64,000 nucleotides of DNA. It comes from Paraspadella gotoi. Lineage: Eukaryota > Chaetognatha. Positions within the stretch are counted from its first letter, which is position 1. Every line of letters begins with the position of its first letter. A program made the position numbers and the translations under genes. Positions 14,601 to 29,469 of the stretch are shown here, one piece after another. The notes under the pieces are model-generated. The model saw only the letters and a list, made by a program, of their open reading frames with translations, did no database searches and was not told where the DNA came from. The stretch covers positions 2,494,677-2,558,676 of the forward strand of contig CM119271.1 in the NCBI GenBank assembly GCA_051294375.1, read 5' to 3'.

Positions 14601-16365
14601 TTTCTCTCAATTTCTCGGTCGTCCACTCTTCTACAGCTTTTTTAAAATTGGCAACGACCACAAAACCGACAACGTTAACAGAACAGATGTTTCTGGCGAA
14701 ATATAATTTCGGATTCCACTTTCATCGCTGAATTTGAAAGAATCTGACGCTTTTGACCGCAATATCAAAGCGGCGTTTAAAAGAAAGAAAGNNNNNNNNN
14801 NNNNNNNNNNNNNNNNNNNNNNNNNNNNNNNNNNNNNNNNNNNNNNNNNNNNNNNNNNNNNNNNNNNNNNNNNNNNNNNNNNNNNNNNNNNNNNNNNNNN
14901 NNNNNNNNNNNNNNNNNNNNNNNNNNNNNNNNNNNNNNNNNNNNNNNNNNNNNNNNNNNNNNNNNNNNNNNNNNNNNNNNNNNNNNNNNNNNNNNNNNNN
15001 NNNNNNNNNNNNNNNNNNNNNNNNNNNNNNNNNNNNNNNNNNNNNNNNNNNNNNNNNNNNNNNNNNNNNNNNNNNNNNNNNNNNNNNNNNNNNNNNNNNN
15101 NNNNNNNNNNNNNNNNNNNNNNNNNNNNNNNNNNNNNNNNNNNNNNNNNNNNNNNNNNNNNNNNNNNNNNNNNNNNNNNNNNNNNNNNNNNNNNNNNNNN
15201 NNNNNNNNNNNNNNNNNNNNNNNNNNNNNNNNNNNNNNNNNNNNNNNNNNNNNNNNNNNNNNNNNNNNNNNNNNNNNNNNNNNNNNNNNNNNNNNNNNNN
15301 NNNNNNNNNNNNNNNNNNNNNNNNNNNNNNNNNNNNNNNNNNNNNNNNNNNNTTTATTCTTTCTCCGAATTTCTCCTCCCAGTAAATTTTATTTTCCCTT
15401 TTTTTTACGTTTGCGACGTCACGGATCCAGCGACGACGACAGATCGGAAATGTTTTTTATTGTTTCGTCGTCATTGTTTCGTGGAAATGACGATCGTGGA
15501 AGTCTCGTCAATCTCGGCACGCCTATTAAGGCACACCTGTTAAAGCACACCACTGCACTTTGCACTGGCGCATGCATACTTCTTCGGGCACTCTGAANNN
15601 NNNNNNNNNNNNNNNNNNNNNNNNNNNNNNNNNNNNNNNNNNNNNNNNNNNNNNNNNNNNNNNNNNNNNNNNNNNNNNNNNNNNNNNNNNNNNNNNNNNN
15701 NNNNNNNNNNNNNNNNNNNNNNNNNNNNNNNNNNNNNNNNNNNNNNNNNNNNNNNNNNNNNNNNNNNNNNNNNNNNNNNNNNNNNNNNNNNNNNNNNNNN
15801 NNNNNNNNNNNNNNNNNNNNNNNNNNNNNNNNNNNNNNNNNNNNNNNNNNNNNNNNNNNNNNNNNNNNNNNNNNNNNNNNNNNNNNNNNNNNNNNNNNNN
15901 NNNNNNNNNNNNNNNNNNNNNNNNNNNNNNNNNNNNNNNNNNNNNNNNNNNNNNNNNNNNNNNNNNNNNNNNNNNNNNNNNNNNNNNNNNNNNNNNNNNN
16001 NNNNNNNNNNNNNNNNNNNNNNNNNNNNNNNNNNNNNNNNNNNNNNNNNNNNNNNNNNNNNNNNNNNNNNNNNNNNNNNNNNNNNNNNNNNNNNNNNNNN
16101 NNNNNNNNNNNNNNNNNNNNNNNNNNNNNNNNNNNNNNNNNNNNNNNNNNNNNNNNNNNNNNNNNNNNNNNNNNNNNNNNNNNNNNNNNNNNNNNNNNNN
16201 NNNNNNNNNNNNNNNNNNNNNNNNNNNNNNNNNNNNNNNNNNNNNNNNNNNNNNNNNNNNNNNNNNNNNNNNNNNNNNNNNNNNNNNNNNNNNNNNNNNN
16301 NNNNNNNNNNNNNNNNNNNNNNNNNNNNNNNNNNNNNNNNNNNNNNNNNNNNNNNNNNNNNNNNN
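10456..16365. other. Gap-rich low-complexity region (seven N runs)
   Basis: N runs lie at 10456-11061, 12219-12329, 12622-12886, 13002-13158, 14097-14384, 14792-15352 and 15598-16365. Several are flanked by GA/CT, homopolymer or CTTT repeats, which suggests collapsed microsatellites. No gene was recognised in the sequence between gaps; long open frames there are made of N codons or repeat translations. Confidence 0.8.
13245..13341. promoter_or_regulatory. Cluster of three CACGTG E-boxes
   Basis: Perfect CACGTG palindromes occur at 13245-13250, 13306-13311 and 13336-13341, two of them within TCACGTGA/TCACGTGAC, in a CpG-rich stretch. This core is bound by bHLH factors of the Myc/Max, USF and MITF/TFE type. 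No adjacent gene is visible, so a regulatory role is an inference. Confidence 0.3.
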
Positions 16366-16873
16366 TTTTTTTGTTGTTTTAAGGAAAATTATGGAAATAC
16401 GGAACTTGAGACGGATTTACCGAACGAGTATTTCGGATTTAACGAACTTCGCCAACATATTTTACGACTTTACGAGATGAATTAGTTTAAGCTTTTTCCG
16501 ACCTTTATTTTGTACTCTCAATTTATAGTTTAATAAAAAAATTCAGTAAAACCTCAACGTGACCGACTTACGCCAATATACCATCTATTTTTCGACGGCT
16601 CGTGACTCGCAACTAAAACGGTGCTCTGATCTCTCGAAAACAATACGTGGCCCTTTTTTTCTCAAGAAAGAATAATAATAATAATAAGAGTTGCAGAGAA
16701 AACCGAGTCTTTCTTGTCAAAATAGGATCGGTTGTTGCCATCGGATCGGTTTCTTTCTTTCCACCAAAACGATTGTAGAAAAGTCGGACGAATTACTGAT
16801 GGGTTGTAATTCGAGGATGACTTTTGATATTTTCGCGTTTTTATTTTTGGGATTTTTCGTTTCTAAAGAAAGT

Positions 16874-17072
<199 letters not shown>

Positions 17073-17222
17073 TCTCTCTCTCTCTCTCTCTCTTTCATCA
17101 ATCGTGACTTTCTTTTTTCTGAGTCATCTCGCATCCTCCTCAGCCTTCAGTCGTCACACGCAGCGGGATTCGTCCGTCAAAATTTCCCTTTAATTTATTA
17201 ATAATAACGTCATCCCTAAAAC

Positions 17223-19349
<2,127 letters not shown>

Positions 19350-19361
19350 GAGTGCTCTCAA

Positions 19362-19421
<60 letters not shown>

Positions 19422-20384
19422 GTCTCTCTCCTCTCATGCCTTGGGGATTTTTTTGGTAAAGGTCCGCTAAAAGAAAAAAAATAAAGCAAAAAAAAAAAGA
19501 GAATAAATAAAAAAAAAAAAAAAAAATAACAAAAAAAAAAAAACACAATAAAAATAAAAAAAAAAAAAAAAAAAACCCCTCTTTTATTTTAGCGTCGTCG
19601 CGTATAACAATTGCGGTCACTTCCGAAGGTGACGGGGTCCAACGATTGAACGGGAGGCGCCACCATACGTGTCTTTGGCCAATTTTCGTAGTCCATCGTC
19701 GTCGTTTTCTCAATCGTCGGTCGTTTTCAATCGTCCGTCGTCGTTTGTGACCATCCCTGGTCGCGCCTTCAGAACAAAGCGCCAGCGCTGTGGTGGAAAT
19801 CGACGGGGATATCGAGCGAACAGGAATTTGTCGACAGGTGTGATTGCGTTTTCCTCTCTCTCTCTCGTTCGCTGGATCGTCCCTCATCTTCTCTCATCTC
19901 TCTGTATTCGTATCTCTCGCCATCGTTCCTCTCTCGTCCTCTCATCACTTCCTCTCCTCACTCCCTCCTCTCCTCTCTCTCTCTTCCTTCCCATTCTCTC
20001 TCTTCTCTCTCTCTTTTCCTCTCTCTCTCACCTCTTCTTCCCCTCCCTCTCCTTCTCTCTCTCTTCTCCCTCTCTCTCTTCGTCCGACTCTATCATATCG
20101 CGAATATTCGAACGAGTTCAATTTATGAAAATTATCGGGACAAACCCGTTTTTCTCTTCATGTGCACCATGCCTCTCTTTGCCCTTCTATCTCTCTCTCT
20201 CAATATCTCGTATTCCTTCTCTCTCTCTAATCTCCTTCTCGATCCTCCGTCTCTGCTTCGTCTCTCTCTGCTCCCTCATCGTCTTCGTCCATCTGTCCTC
20301 TCTTTCTCCTCTCTCTCTCTCTCTTCTCCCCTCTCTCTCCCTCATTATCTCCTGCTCTCCATCTTGCTCTCCGTTCCTCTCTCT

Positions 20385-20416
<32 letters not shown>

Positions 20417-20694
20417 CCTCACCCCGTCACCCGCTTTCTTTTTTTTCCCGGCAAGGGTCCTCTTTTTCCCGTCACCCGTGTCGGCTCGCACGTCAAGTAA
20501 CTTTGATCACAAGTCAACAGTTCTCTTTTCTCAAGTCTCCGTTTTTCCTCGTTATTTTTTAAAAAATCGCGACGAAATCAACAACACCCTTGGGTGTCAC
20601 AGAATATGAACTTTCCCGTTTTTTTTTCTTACCTTGAACGTCTTCTTTGTCGTTTTTTTTTGTCAGTTATTTTATTATTGATCAAGATTTATTA

Positions 20695-20945
20695 TAAAAA
20701 TTGGTTCCAACCAGCATAAAAAATTATCCATTCATTCCATAAATGAGCGGTGCTGCTGCCCCTGACAGTTGGGACAGCTTTGGTGGTTTAAGGCTTCCAT
20801 CACTCATTACGAGATAATTACATGGTACGGACCTTGCAAGCTTTCAATCAAGACTCTCCTCAAAATCTAGATTAATTTACTGCCCAGAATGGCTTGGCTT
20901 CCTAATCACTAGTGATATAGTATATATTTTAACTTTCGTGTTCTC
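20695..20945 (+). repeat. Dispersed repeat family, member 1
   Basis: An AT-rich unit of about 230 bases with the core GGTGGTTTAAGGCTTCCATC and TTGCAAGCTTTCAATCAAGA, ending TTGGCTTCCTAATCACT. Other members lie at 25310-25540 and 44655-44890, with diverged parts at 41830-41980 and 44160-44235. The core has a distant likeness to a tRNA A box and B box, so a SINE-type origin is possible but unproven. Confidence 0.7.
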
Positions 20946-21684
20946 CTAAATTACAAAACAGGAAAAGAGAGAGTAAATTTTAAACTGTCTTAGATAAAAA
21001 TGACCACTCGCTCAAACATTACATATGTTTCTTATCTTTCTAAAATCTCTTTGCTTAATTCTCCAAGAATTTCAAAAACTAACAATTCTCATTTTGAATT
21101 TGGATTCTCTTTTTATATTCTCATGATTGCCAAATATCCATTACTTGATCCTCATTCCTCTTACCCATTTTCGTACTACTAAAATCGAATTTCTATAGGT
21201 ATTATAGTATCTGTCACGAGATTTATTACAACTTTGATCACTCTCTTTGTCAAAGCCCTGCCATCTATTGTCTCCTACTGCCACACATCATTTATCCTCC
21301 ATCAACGTGTGTCGGTTCTCATCATCGACATCTGTCGGTTTTGTCGGTTTTCTCGTTTCCCTGTCGTCCTCCATCCGCCCGTCTGGTCCGTCTGTCGTCT
21401 CTCTCAGTCCGTTCCCCCTCTTTTTTTTTTTCCTCTGACGGCCCTCATCGTCGAGTTTTTAATTCTTTTTTTTAATTTTCTTTTTTAATTTTTCTTTTTC
21501 TCTTCTTTCTCTTCTCTAAGCGGTCTTCTCTTTTTTTTCTCTCTGATCTTCTCGCTTATCTTTTCTTACTTATCTTTTTCTTCTCTCTCCCCACCCTTCA
21601 CAATCACGCGGATCGAATTATAACCTCATTTTTGGTATACATTTCGCCGTATTACGTTTTACTCTGTCCAAGTATCTTTTCTGG

Positions 21685-21736
<52 letters not shown>

Positions 21737-21907
21737 GAGAGAGGAGGAGAGAGAGAGAGAGCGAGAGAGAAGACAGAGACGAGGAAGAGAAGCGGAAGAA
21801 TTATCTTTTGGCGTCAAATCTTATGATTCGGTTTTCTTATTACTTCACTTTTTTCGTGCGGCAACTGTTATCCATCATTTATATCCATTGAGGTTTCTAC
21901 TCCATCT

Positions 21908-21946
<39 letters not shown>

Positions 21947-22960
21947 TCTCTCTCTCATCTCTTCGTCATTCTCTCTCTCGTCTCTCTCTCTCTGCTCTCT
22001 CTCTCTCTCTCTCTCTCCGGGGCCGGGGAACAATAACCTCAAAGGTGCCTCGCGAAACATGCGAAAAGAGACACGCGAGTTCGAACGTGATACCGCCAAG
22101 TGTGGCTGCGCTTCCAATCATCTTCGCCGCGCCCAGGAACGACGAAGCATGGGCGCTTATATTCCGAAAGCGCCCCGTTACGGGTGCTTAATACCCTAAA
22201 ATTTTTAAAAAAAAAATCCAGTCCTAACTCTAGCCTCTGCTTACGATCCTCGCATTCAGGTAAAAAAAACTCTTTTCCAGTATTGTGTTCACGTTACTAT
22301 TAACAAAAATTAATTTAATTTGCACCATAATATAAATGTAGGCCAAAATACGGATTGGTTAAAACAGCATCTCCAGCTATTTTCTAATCACATATAAGAG
22401 TAACATTTTTGCAACTTTTTAGGAAAAAAATCATGTCCATTTTTTGGTGTCATTTCACTTTCGTCTTCAAATATTTCAATGCCAAGGAAAGTTGAGAAAA
22501 TTTTTTTATTTTGGAATTCCTTTCTTCCTTATCTTCTCACCCTTGAGTAAAAATATTTTCCTTTATCATTCATGTAGTCTCACATTATGAATTAATTTAA
22601 AGTTGACAAGTTCAAAAAGTCGCAGTTTTAGTTTTTATTATAATTTATTAAACAAAAATAGTTTAAAATTGGCTTAAATCTAACAGACAAAATATGAGTC
22701 CACAGAATAAGCTTTTAACAACCTACAAAATTATCAACAAAAACTCTTTCTTGTTTAGCCCAAACAAATAATTTTTTAAAGACAAATTTTAATTTTGACT
22801 TTTTGTGACTTGCATTCATTTATGATAAAGAAAAATATTTCAAACCTCATTTATTAGTTTTAAAAAGATGGTACATACTGACGTAGATAAAACAAAAAAA
22901 CAAAAAAAAGAACCCGCATCCTTTAACCATAGAAAAGCGTCAGGACTAGTTTTTTTTTGA

Positions 22961-23008
22961 AAATCGACAGATTTTGCGGAAAAATTTTCCGCAAAATCTG
23001 TCCGATTT
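22961..23008. repeat. Near-perfect 48-base palindrome
   Basis: GACAGATTTTGCGGAAAA at 22966-22983 is followed, after one base, by its exact reverse complement to 23002. The match extends outward to 22961 and 23008 with one bulged base. It sits in the AT-rich segment present only in the left copy of the duplicated block. It could be a small foldback element or a cruciform-forming site. Confidence 0.85.
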
Positions 23009-23837
23009 ACTCAAATTGCCAGGCAACCAAAAATTGAAATAAAAACCTCCGTTACCGTTACTTATCCTATCTTTCTTATAATGGCATATTAAAGATTTTT
23101 CTCTTGATATGGCTCAAGGTAAACGTAGTGAGAAGGAAGAAGGAAAGAGAAAACAAGAAAAGGAAAGAAGGGAGAGAAAATGACATAGGGGCCAAAAGGC
23201 AAACAAATAGGCAAATTGGGAAAAAAATAGTGAGACAGAAAATAAAAGGTAGGAAATGAGGGGAAAATTGGAAAAAAAGAGGGGAAAGAAAGGAAAGAGA
23301 GGAGAACAAAGGTGAGGAAAGTGCATGAGTGGCAGAAAAAAGGTAGGGGCCAAAAAATGGTAAGTGACATGATGAGAAGTAAGGAGGAAGAGGAAGGAAG
23401 AAAATATAAAGAAAGAGAAAAAAAAGAGAGTGAAGAAAAGAATCAGAGGAAAGCGTGATGAAGAAAAAAAATGTATCAGATAATGTGGCCGTCTTCCTAA
23501 AAAACTTTTATGCTAAGTAAAAAGACATAGAGGATTCTTATGGAATTCGATCTTTTAAAAATTATCTATACCATAAAAATTCGACATACTTATATCTAAA
23601 ATTATGCAGTTAATGAGATTAGATAAACAATCATTGAAAGAAACATGTATTACCCGTGTTTTTAACTCATAGAAATTTACCTGGGAAGTCTAAGTGATAA
23701 GAAGGAGATAACTTGGAGACTACCGTTTTATTTTATGAAGTTGCTTCTCATACTAATAATGAGATTCAAGACAAAAGATGTAATTATTGAAGTTCAGATT
23801 TCGTTGTCTAAAAGACCAACGATCGTACGTGGAGCCT

Positions 23838-23995
23838 CTAACCCAAAACCCTTAACCTTAAATGCTTTAATTCAATCCTAGAATTCTTAACAAATCCTTA
23901 ACACAATTAACCAAATCCCCTAACCGGTACCTTAAACTAATCTTTCTGACTTTAAAATTTACACGAAATGGGTCACTTTTGGAAAACGTTGGCCC
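23838..23995 (+). repeat. Degenerate telomere-like tract with conserved end box, copy 1
   Basis: A run of imperfect CCTAA/CTTAACC units (CCCTTAACC, CCCCTAACC and variants) ends in TTTAAAATTTACACGAAATG and GGTCACTTTTGGAAAA. Related copies occur at 27180-27345, 28686-28825, 30562-30730, 55456-55690 and 61575-61830, so this is a family with a defined downstream box rather than a plain satellite. Confidence 0.65.
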
Positions 23996-24936
23996 AATGT
24001 TTTTTTTAGCTGTTACCACCGAAAAAAAAAAAAAAAAGGAAAGAATAGAGAAGAAAGAAAAATAGATAAGAATCTGTAGAAAACCGAAAAAAAAAATTGT
24101 NNNNNNNNNNNNNNNNNNNNNNNNNACACAAAACACAGAGAGCAGCATGATATTCTCTCCTGCTCTCTCTCACATCTGCTCGTCTCTCTCCTCCTGCTCT
24201 CGATTCCTGCTCTCATGCTCTGCAACAAAAAAACACCCATTACTCGATCTACCCCATGCTCTCGATCTCTCTCGTCTCATCTCTCTCTCTCTCTATCGCC
24301 TTCGGGAATGTTTTTTTGGTAAAAGGTCCGCTAAAAAAAGACCCGTCTTTTTATTACGACATCGCGCGTACTTAAAACAAGTTGCGGCGAGGTCAGACTG
24401 CGGAAGGTGTAGACGGTCAGCAGCGATGACGGGAGGGCCACCAATAACGATAGTCATTTGCAATTATCCGGATAGGTCATGCGTCGCGATGCGTTTTCAT
24501 ACGTCGATCGTTTTCATACGTCGTGCGTCGGTTTGGGTGAACTATCCTGGTCGCGCACTTCAACAAAGCGGCACCAAACGCGGCTGATGGGTGAATCGAC
24601 GGGAATTTCGAGCGACAAGGAAATTGTCGACATTGGCGATTCTTCGATCTCTCATCTCGCTCCTCTGTCTCTCTCCTCCTTCCTCACTCTCTCATCCTCA
24701 CGTCTTCTCTACTCTCTCTCTCCCTCTCTCTCTTCCTCCGACTCTATCAATCGCGAATTTTCGAACGAGTTCAATTTATGAAAAATTATTCGGGACAACC
24801 GTTTTTTCTTCATGTCACCATCTCTCTGCATCTCTCTCTCTCAATAATCTCGATCGTCCATTCTCGTCTCTCTAGATCTCTTCTCGATCTCTCTCGTCTC
24901 GCTATGTCTTTCTGCTCTCATCGTCTCGGTCATCTC

Positions 24937-25001
<65 letters not shown>

Positions 25002-25309
25002 CTCTCTTACTCACCCGTCACCCCCGCTATCTTTATTTTTCCGGCCGCCAAGCGGTCCTATTTTTCCGCCGTCACCGTTCGGCCCCGGCATCGCCAGAGC
25101 ATATTGATCACGAATCAAGTCTCTTTTCTCAAGTTTCCGTTTTGCTCAGTTTTTTTTTCAAAATCGCGATCGCGGCGAAATCAACAAACACCTTTGTGTC
25201 AGATATGACTCTCCGACTTTTTTTTTTCTTACCTTGAACGTCTTTTTGTTCGTTTATTTGTGTCAGTTATTTCTGTTTTTCTTATCCAAAAAACATATTA
25301 CTAAGATTA

Positions 25310-25540
25310 TTATAAAATTGGTTCAACCAGCATAAAAATTATCCATTCATTCCATAAATGAGCTAGCTTGCCCCTGACTTTGGGACAGGCTTTGGTGGTT
25401 TAAGGCTTCCATCACACTTACGAGATAATGACATGGTAGGACCTTGCAAGCTTTCAATCAAGACTCTCTCAAAATCTAGATTATTTACTCCCAGAATGCT
25501 TGGCTTCCTAATCACTAAAGTGATATAGTATTATTTTAAC
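25310..25540 (+). repeat. Dispersed repeat family, member 2
   Basis: Counterpart of 20695-20945 inside the right copy of the duplicated block. It has the same core blocks with small indels, so it is not independent evidence of dispersal. Confidence 0.7.
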
Positions 25541-26315
25541 TTTCGTCTTCTCCTAAATTACAAAACACGAAAAGAGAGAAATAACACGATATTTTAACTG
25601 TCTTAGATAAAATGACCACTCGCTCAAACATTACATATGTTTCTTATCTTTCTAAATGACCTTATCTCTTTGCTTAATTCTCAAGAATTTCAAAAAAACT
25701 ACATTCTCATTTTGATTTGCTCTTTTTATTTCTCATGATTGCCAAATATCCATTAACTTGATCCTCATTCCTCTTTACCCATTTTCGTCTACTCACATCG
25801 AATTTCTAAGTATTTAGTATCTGTCACGGATTCATTACAACTTTGTCACTCTCTTTGTCAGGCCCTGCCCTCTATTGTCTCCCTACTGCAACACAATCAT
25901 TTATCCCTCCATCAACGTGTCGGTCTCATCATCGACATCTGTCGGTTTTGTCGGTTTTCTCGTTTCCCTGTCCGTCCCTCCATCCGCCCGTCTGTCCGTC
26001 TGTCCGTCTCTCTCAGTCCGTCCCCCTGTCTTTTTTTTCTCCTGACGCCCTCATCGTCGAGTTTTTAATTTTCTTTTTTAATTTTCTTTTTTAATTTTCT
26101 TTTTCTCTTTTCTCTAGCGTCTTCTCTTTTTTTCTCTCTCATCTTCTCGCTTATCTTTTCTTACTTATCTTTTCTTCTCTCTCCCCACCTTCCAATCAAC
26201 GTGGATCGAATTACCCATTTTTGGTATACATTTCGCCGTATTACGTTTACTCTGTCCAAGTATCTTTTCTCCCGAAAGAGAGAGAGAGAGACAGAGCAGA
26301 GGAGAGAGAAGAGAA

Positions 26316-26348
<33 letters not shown>

Positions 26349-26429
26349 CACGAGAAGAGAGAGAGAGAGAGACGACGAGAACGAAGCGGGAAGAAAAATT
26401 ATCTTTTGCGTCAAACCCCTCTACTGATT

Positions 26430-26930
26430 GCCGCTTTCTCCCTCACATTCTTTACTCCCCCTCTCTTTCCGCTCGCCCGCCCCACCACTCCATCTCTCCT
26501 CCTCCTCCACCCACGCCTCCACACTCACTCCCACCACCTCACCCCACCTCCTCCGACCCCACCCCCACGCCTTCTTCCCTCACCCCCCCACCCCCCCACA
26601 ACTCACCCTCCTCTCTCCTCCACTCCCTCCTCCCCCTTCCCCACTCACTCACCCCGCCCCGCCCCGCCTCCCACCCATCATACTCCCCCCCTCATCTCAC
26701 AATGCTCCACCTCCCTCCCCCCACCCCTCCCACTGCACCCCCCACCCCCCCCCCCCCCCCCGCCCTCCCCCCCCCCACCCCCCCACCACCCCCACCCCGC
26801 CGCTACAACCCCCGCCCCCACCCCCTCGCCCCCCCCCCCCTCCACCCTCCACCCACCCCACTCACACGACCCTCACCTCACCCCATCCACCACGCTATCG
26901 CCTCACTACCGCCTCCACTATAGTACTACT
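26430..26930. repeat. C-rich low-complexity stretch
   Basis: About 500 bases are dominated by C with scattered A, T and rare G, including runs of 8 to 17 C. Open frames through it are only Pro/His/Thr/Ser-rich translations. It has no counterpart in the left copy of the block, so it may be a real simple-sequence insertion or low-quality read sequence. Confidence 0.7.
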
Positions 26931-27179
26931 TTCTCTATATATATATATACTACTTCAGGGGGTAGGGAAAATAAAAACTACAAAACGTGGATAGAAGAAA
27001 ACATGAGCAATGAGGGAAAGGACGTTTACGAAAAGTGATACCGCAAAAGTGTACGAATGCTTACATCATCATGCAGAAGACACAGGAAAGAAAGAAGCAC
27101 TGGACAGATACTATTACCGAAAGCAGACCACCGTTAGCCCGTGCATTCAATCAAAAAAATAAATTTAAAATCAGCACTC

Positions 27180-27345
27180 CCCTAAACCTTAACAAACCTC
27201 TCACTTAATGCCTTAATTTGCAATCTAATTCTTAACAGGCAATCCTTAACAATTAAACCCAAACTCCCTAACGCGTACCCTTAAACTAATCTTCGACTTT
27301 TAAAATTTACGAAATGGTCACTCTTGGGAAAAAGCCTTTGGCGCC
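27180..27345 (+). repeat. Degenerate telomere-like tract with end box, copy 2
   Basis: Same organisation as 23838-23995, with CCTAAACCTTAAC units and then TTTAAAATTTACGAAATGGT and CACTCTTGGGAAAA. It belongs to the right copy of the duplicated block. Confidence 0.6.
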
Positions 27346-27460
27346 AAGTTTTTATGCTGCTCACTCCAAAGATTCACGAAAAAAAAAAGGAAAGAAATAG
27401 AGACGAACAACAATAGATAAGAATCTGTAAGAAAACCGAGATAAAAAACATTGTTTGACA

Positions 27461-28685
27461 CGAACCTCTATTATTCTCTTTTAAACTACAAAAGGGCGGA
27501 CCGAGAGCGGATAACAATGTTCTCGTGTTCTGACGACCTGTCCGACCTAGGCGTGCACGACCGACCGTTACGACGAAAACGTCGACGCACGAAAACGATG
27601 ACAACGGTAAATCGTCTTTGCACCATTTTCTTTTCGGGTTTCTTCATCGAATTTTTTTACCGATAAATGATAAGGGTCTCTCTCTCTCTCTCTCCCGCGG
27701 TCTCGTCTCTCTCTCTCTCATCTCTCTCTCGTCTCTTCTCTCTCTCGTCTTTCTCATCTCTCTCTCCTCTCTCTCTCTCTCTCTCTTTCTCGTCCTCTCG
27801 CTCTCTTCATCCTTCTCTCTCTGTCCAAATGGAAATGCAGAATAGCTCATCCTACGCATGCAGCAACTTACCTCCCAAAAAAACCGGCCGTTACAAGACC
27901 CCAGATAACAAAAAGGAAAATAAAAAAAAAAGAAAGAAAAAAATAAATGCACCTCCCGTTTTTTATTCTTTTTTTTTCTTTTTTGGCCGAACAAGAAAAA
28001 AAAAAAAATTCGCGGCAATTTTAGGATCAAAGCGCGGAATTCCGGCATCGACGACGACGACGAACAACAACAATAACAACACGACAGAGTTGACGTAACC
28101 AAACGAAGATGTGATGGAAACTGAAAAATGACAATTAGACTGATCAATTACCACACGACTTATTACCAAAGACGACGGCGACGAGACTAGCAAGCAACAA
28201 CGATCTTGAACGAATTTGATAAAACTTTGACCCAAATTTCCAAAACACTTCTTCCTCCCGCCTCCCTCTCTCCCCCCATTTCAAACCAACCTCCCACACC
28301 TCACCTCCTCCCTCTCTTTCCCCCTCCCCCCCTATTCTTCTCTCTCCTCCATCCCCTTCTCTCCCCGCACAAGAGGCTCACGAGCGTTAACGAGTAACCC
28401 TTAAAAAAAAAAAAAAAAAATTTTTTAATTCGTTGCGCCGCTCAGGCGATCTGATATAGCGGATCGAGTAACTTTGAGGGAATTTCATTTCCGAACCAAC
28501 TCGACGCCCTATCATTATCCACGCCTCCCGACCTCATCGACTCCCCAACACCCACACTTCACACATCCAGCCATGTACTCTCCGACCAGCACCTCGCCGA
28601 CCATCTCATACCAATTCCGCCACTGATTTCCTACTTTTCCTGAAACGAGAACAGACCCCCGTTTTCTTTGTTTTTTTTGTTAAAA
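27461..28685. other. Spacer with microsatellites, no recognisable gene
   Basis: Contains a (TC)n tract at 27675-27795, A- and T-homopolymer runs near 27900-28010, ACGACG/AACAAC triplet repeats at 28050-28080, and a C/T-rich patch at 28250-28360. No open frame with domain content was found. Confidence 0.45.
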
Positions 28686-28825
28686 TTCCTAAACGGTAAT
28701 ACATTATGCCTTAACATAATCTCGGACCCTTTAAACTCTAAATTTTTTAAACGCAAAAAGAACTAGCATTTATTTCGCGAATTTTAAGAATAAATTGGTC
28801 GTTTGGGAAAGGTATGGGCCTAACA
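28686..28825 (+). repeat. Degenerate telomere-like tract with end box, copy 3
   Basis: A weak copy: CCTAAACGG, GCCTTAAC and CCCTTTAAACTC units, then TTTTAAGAATAAATTGGTCG and TTTGGGAAAGG matching the family end box loosely. Confidence 0.4.
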
Positions 28826-28849
28826 TTCTTTACCCCCCCCTTTACTCAG

Positions 28850-28967
28850 CCTAAAGACGTTTCGCTAACCTCCACCAGTAAAACATCGTCGCCAAGGCCC
28901 CTCCTTGAACTCGCCCGTACGCACCCCAATACATGGCCGCTTGAACACCCATGGCCAGATTTTCGTG
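28850..28967 (+). CDS. Candidate internal exon, unknown gene
   Basis: A good pyrimidine-rich acceptor (CTTTACCCCCCCCTTTACTCAG, ending 28849) and a strong donor (G|GTGAGT at 28968) bound 118 bases that stay open in one frame, reading PKDVSLTSTSKTSSPRP, then LLELARTHPNTWPLEHPWPDF. The exon would end in phase 1. I recognise no domain. It lies upstream of other candidate exons on the same strand, but the frames do not join directly to 29952. Confidence 0.3.
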
Positions 28968-29026
28968 GTGAGTATTTTAAATCAAATTTACAGTCTGGTT
29001 GTTCTTAGCCAACCAGCGAGGGAGAT

Positions 29027-29068
<42 letters not shown>

Positions 29069-29469
29069 AGATTTGTTTATCCAAAATTCTCTTTTTTGCC
29101 CTCGCGCCGGTGGAAAAAAAAAAACGCATCCTTGGCATCAAACAGATTCGTTTGATATGCATTTTTTTTTTTGCTTTTCTCTGAGAAAATTCTGAAAATC
29201 TAGAAAACATTTATTTCGTCTCTGAAAAACAAAAAAAGAGGATCTAAACGGGGACAAAGGTGGAGCGAGAGAAGAGACGAGAGAGACGCAGAAGAGGACG
29301 AGAGAGAGAAGAATAGAGAGAGAAAGAGATAGCAGAAGAAAGCCTTTTGAAATCCATTCGATAATTGATACGCCGGTAAAAACATTATTTCCGTTTCACA
29401 TATTTTTTTTATTCCATCCTCATAGATCTTCCCGAAATCCCGAGCAGTGAAAATTAACAAACGGAGAGA

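Larger units (their letters stand above)
19350..24100. repeat. Left copy of a duplicated multi-kilobase block
   Basis: Segments 19350-21820 and 23840-24100 align, with many small indels, to 24230-26415 and 27180-27460. Shared landmarks are the TTTTTTTGGTAAA..GGTCCGCTAAA stretch (19447 and 24309), the dispersed repeat at 20695 and 25310, and the pair of open frames reading MVYISPYYV (21632 and 26221). Only this copy holds the AT-rich 21820-23840 segment. The block ends at a 25-N gap (24101-24125). No gene was recognised in it. Confidence 0.85.
24126..27460. repeat. Right copy of the duplicated multi-kilobase block
   Basis: This copy begins straight after the 25-N gap and repeats the left block (from about 24230). 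Its middle (26430-26930) is a C-rich stretch where the left copy has about 2 kb of AT-rich DNA. It rejoins the alignment from 27180 to 27460, where single-copy sequence resumes. The position on both sides of a 25-N gap suggests two independent fills of one gap. Confidence 0.8.

Noticed and set aside
10286-16480. Long open frames of 200-300 residues
   Set aside because: They consist mostly of N codons across assembly gaps.
26201-27038. Proline-rich open frames of 190-240 residues
   Set aside because: Produced by the C-rich low-complexity stretch; overlapping frames look equally Pro/His/Ser-rich and the other copy of the block lacks it.
28480-28650. Possible retrotransposon endonuclease remnant (PDLI..SDH-like residues)
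   Set aside because: The likeness is a few residues in one frame with no further motif; too weak to call.
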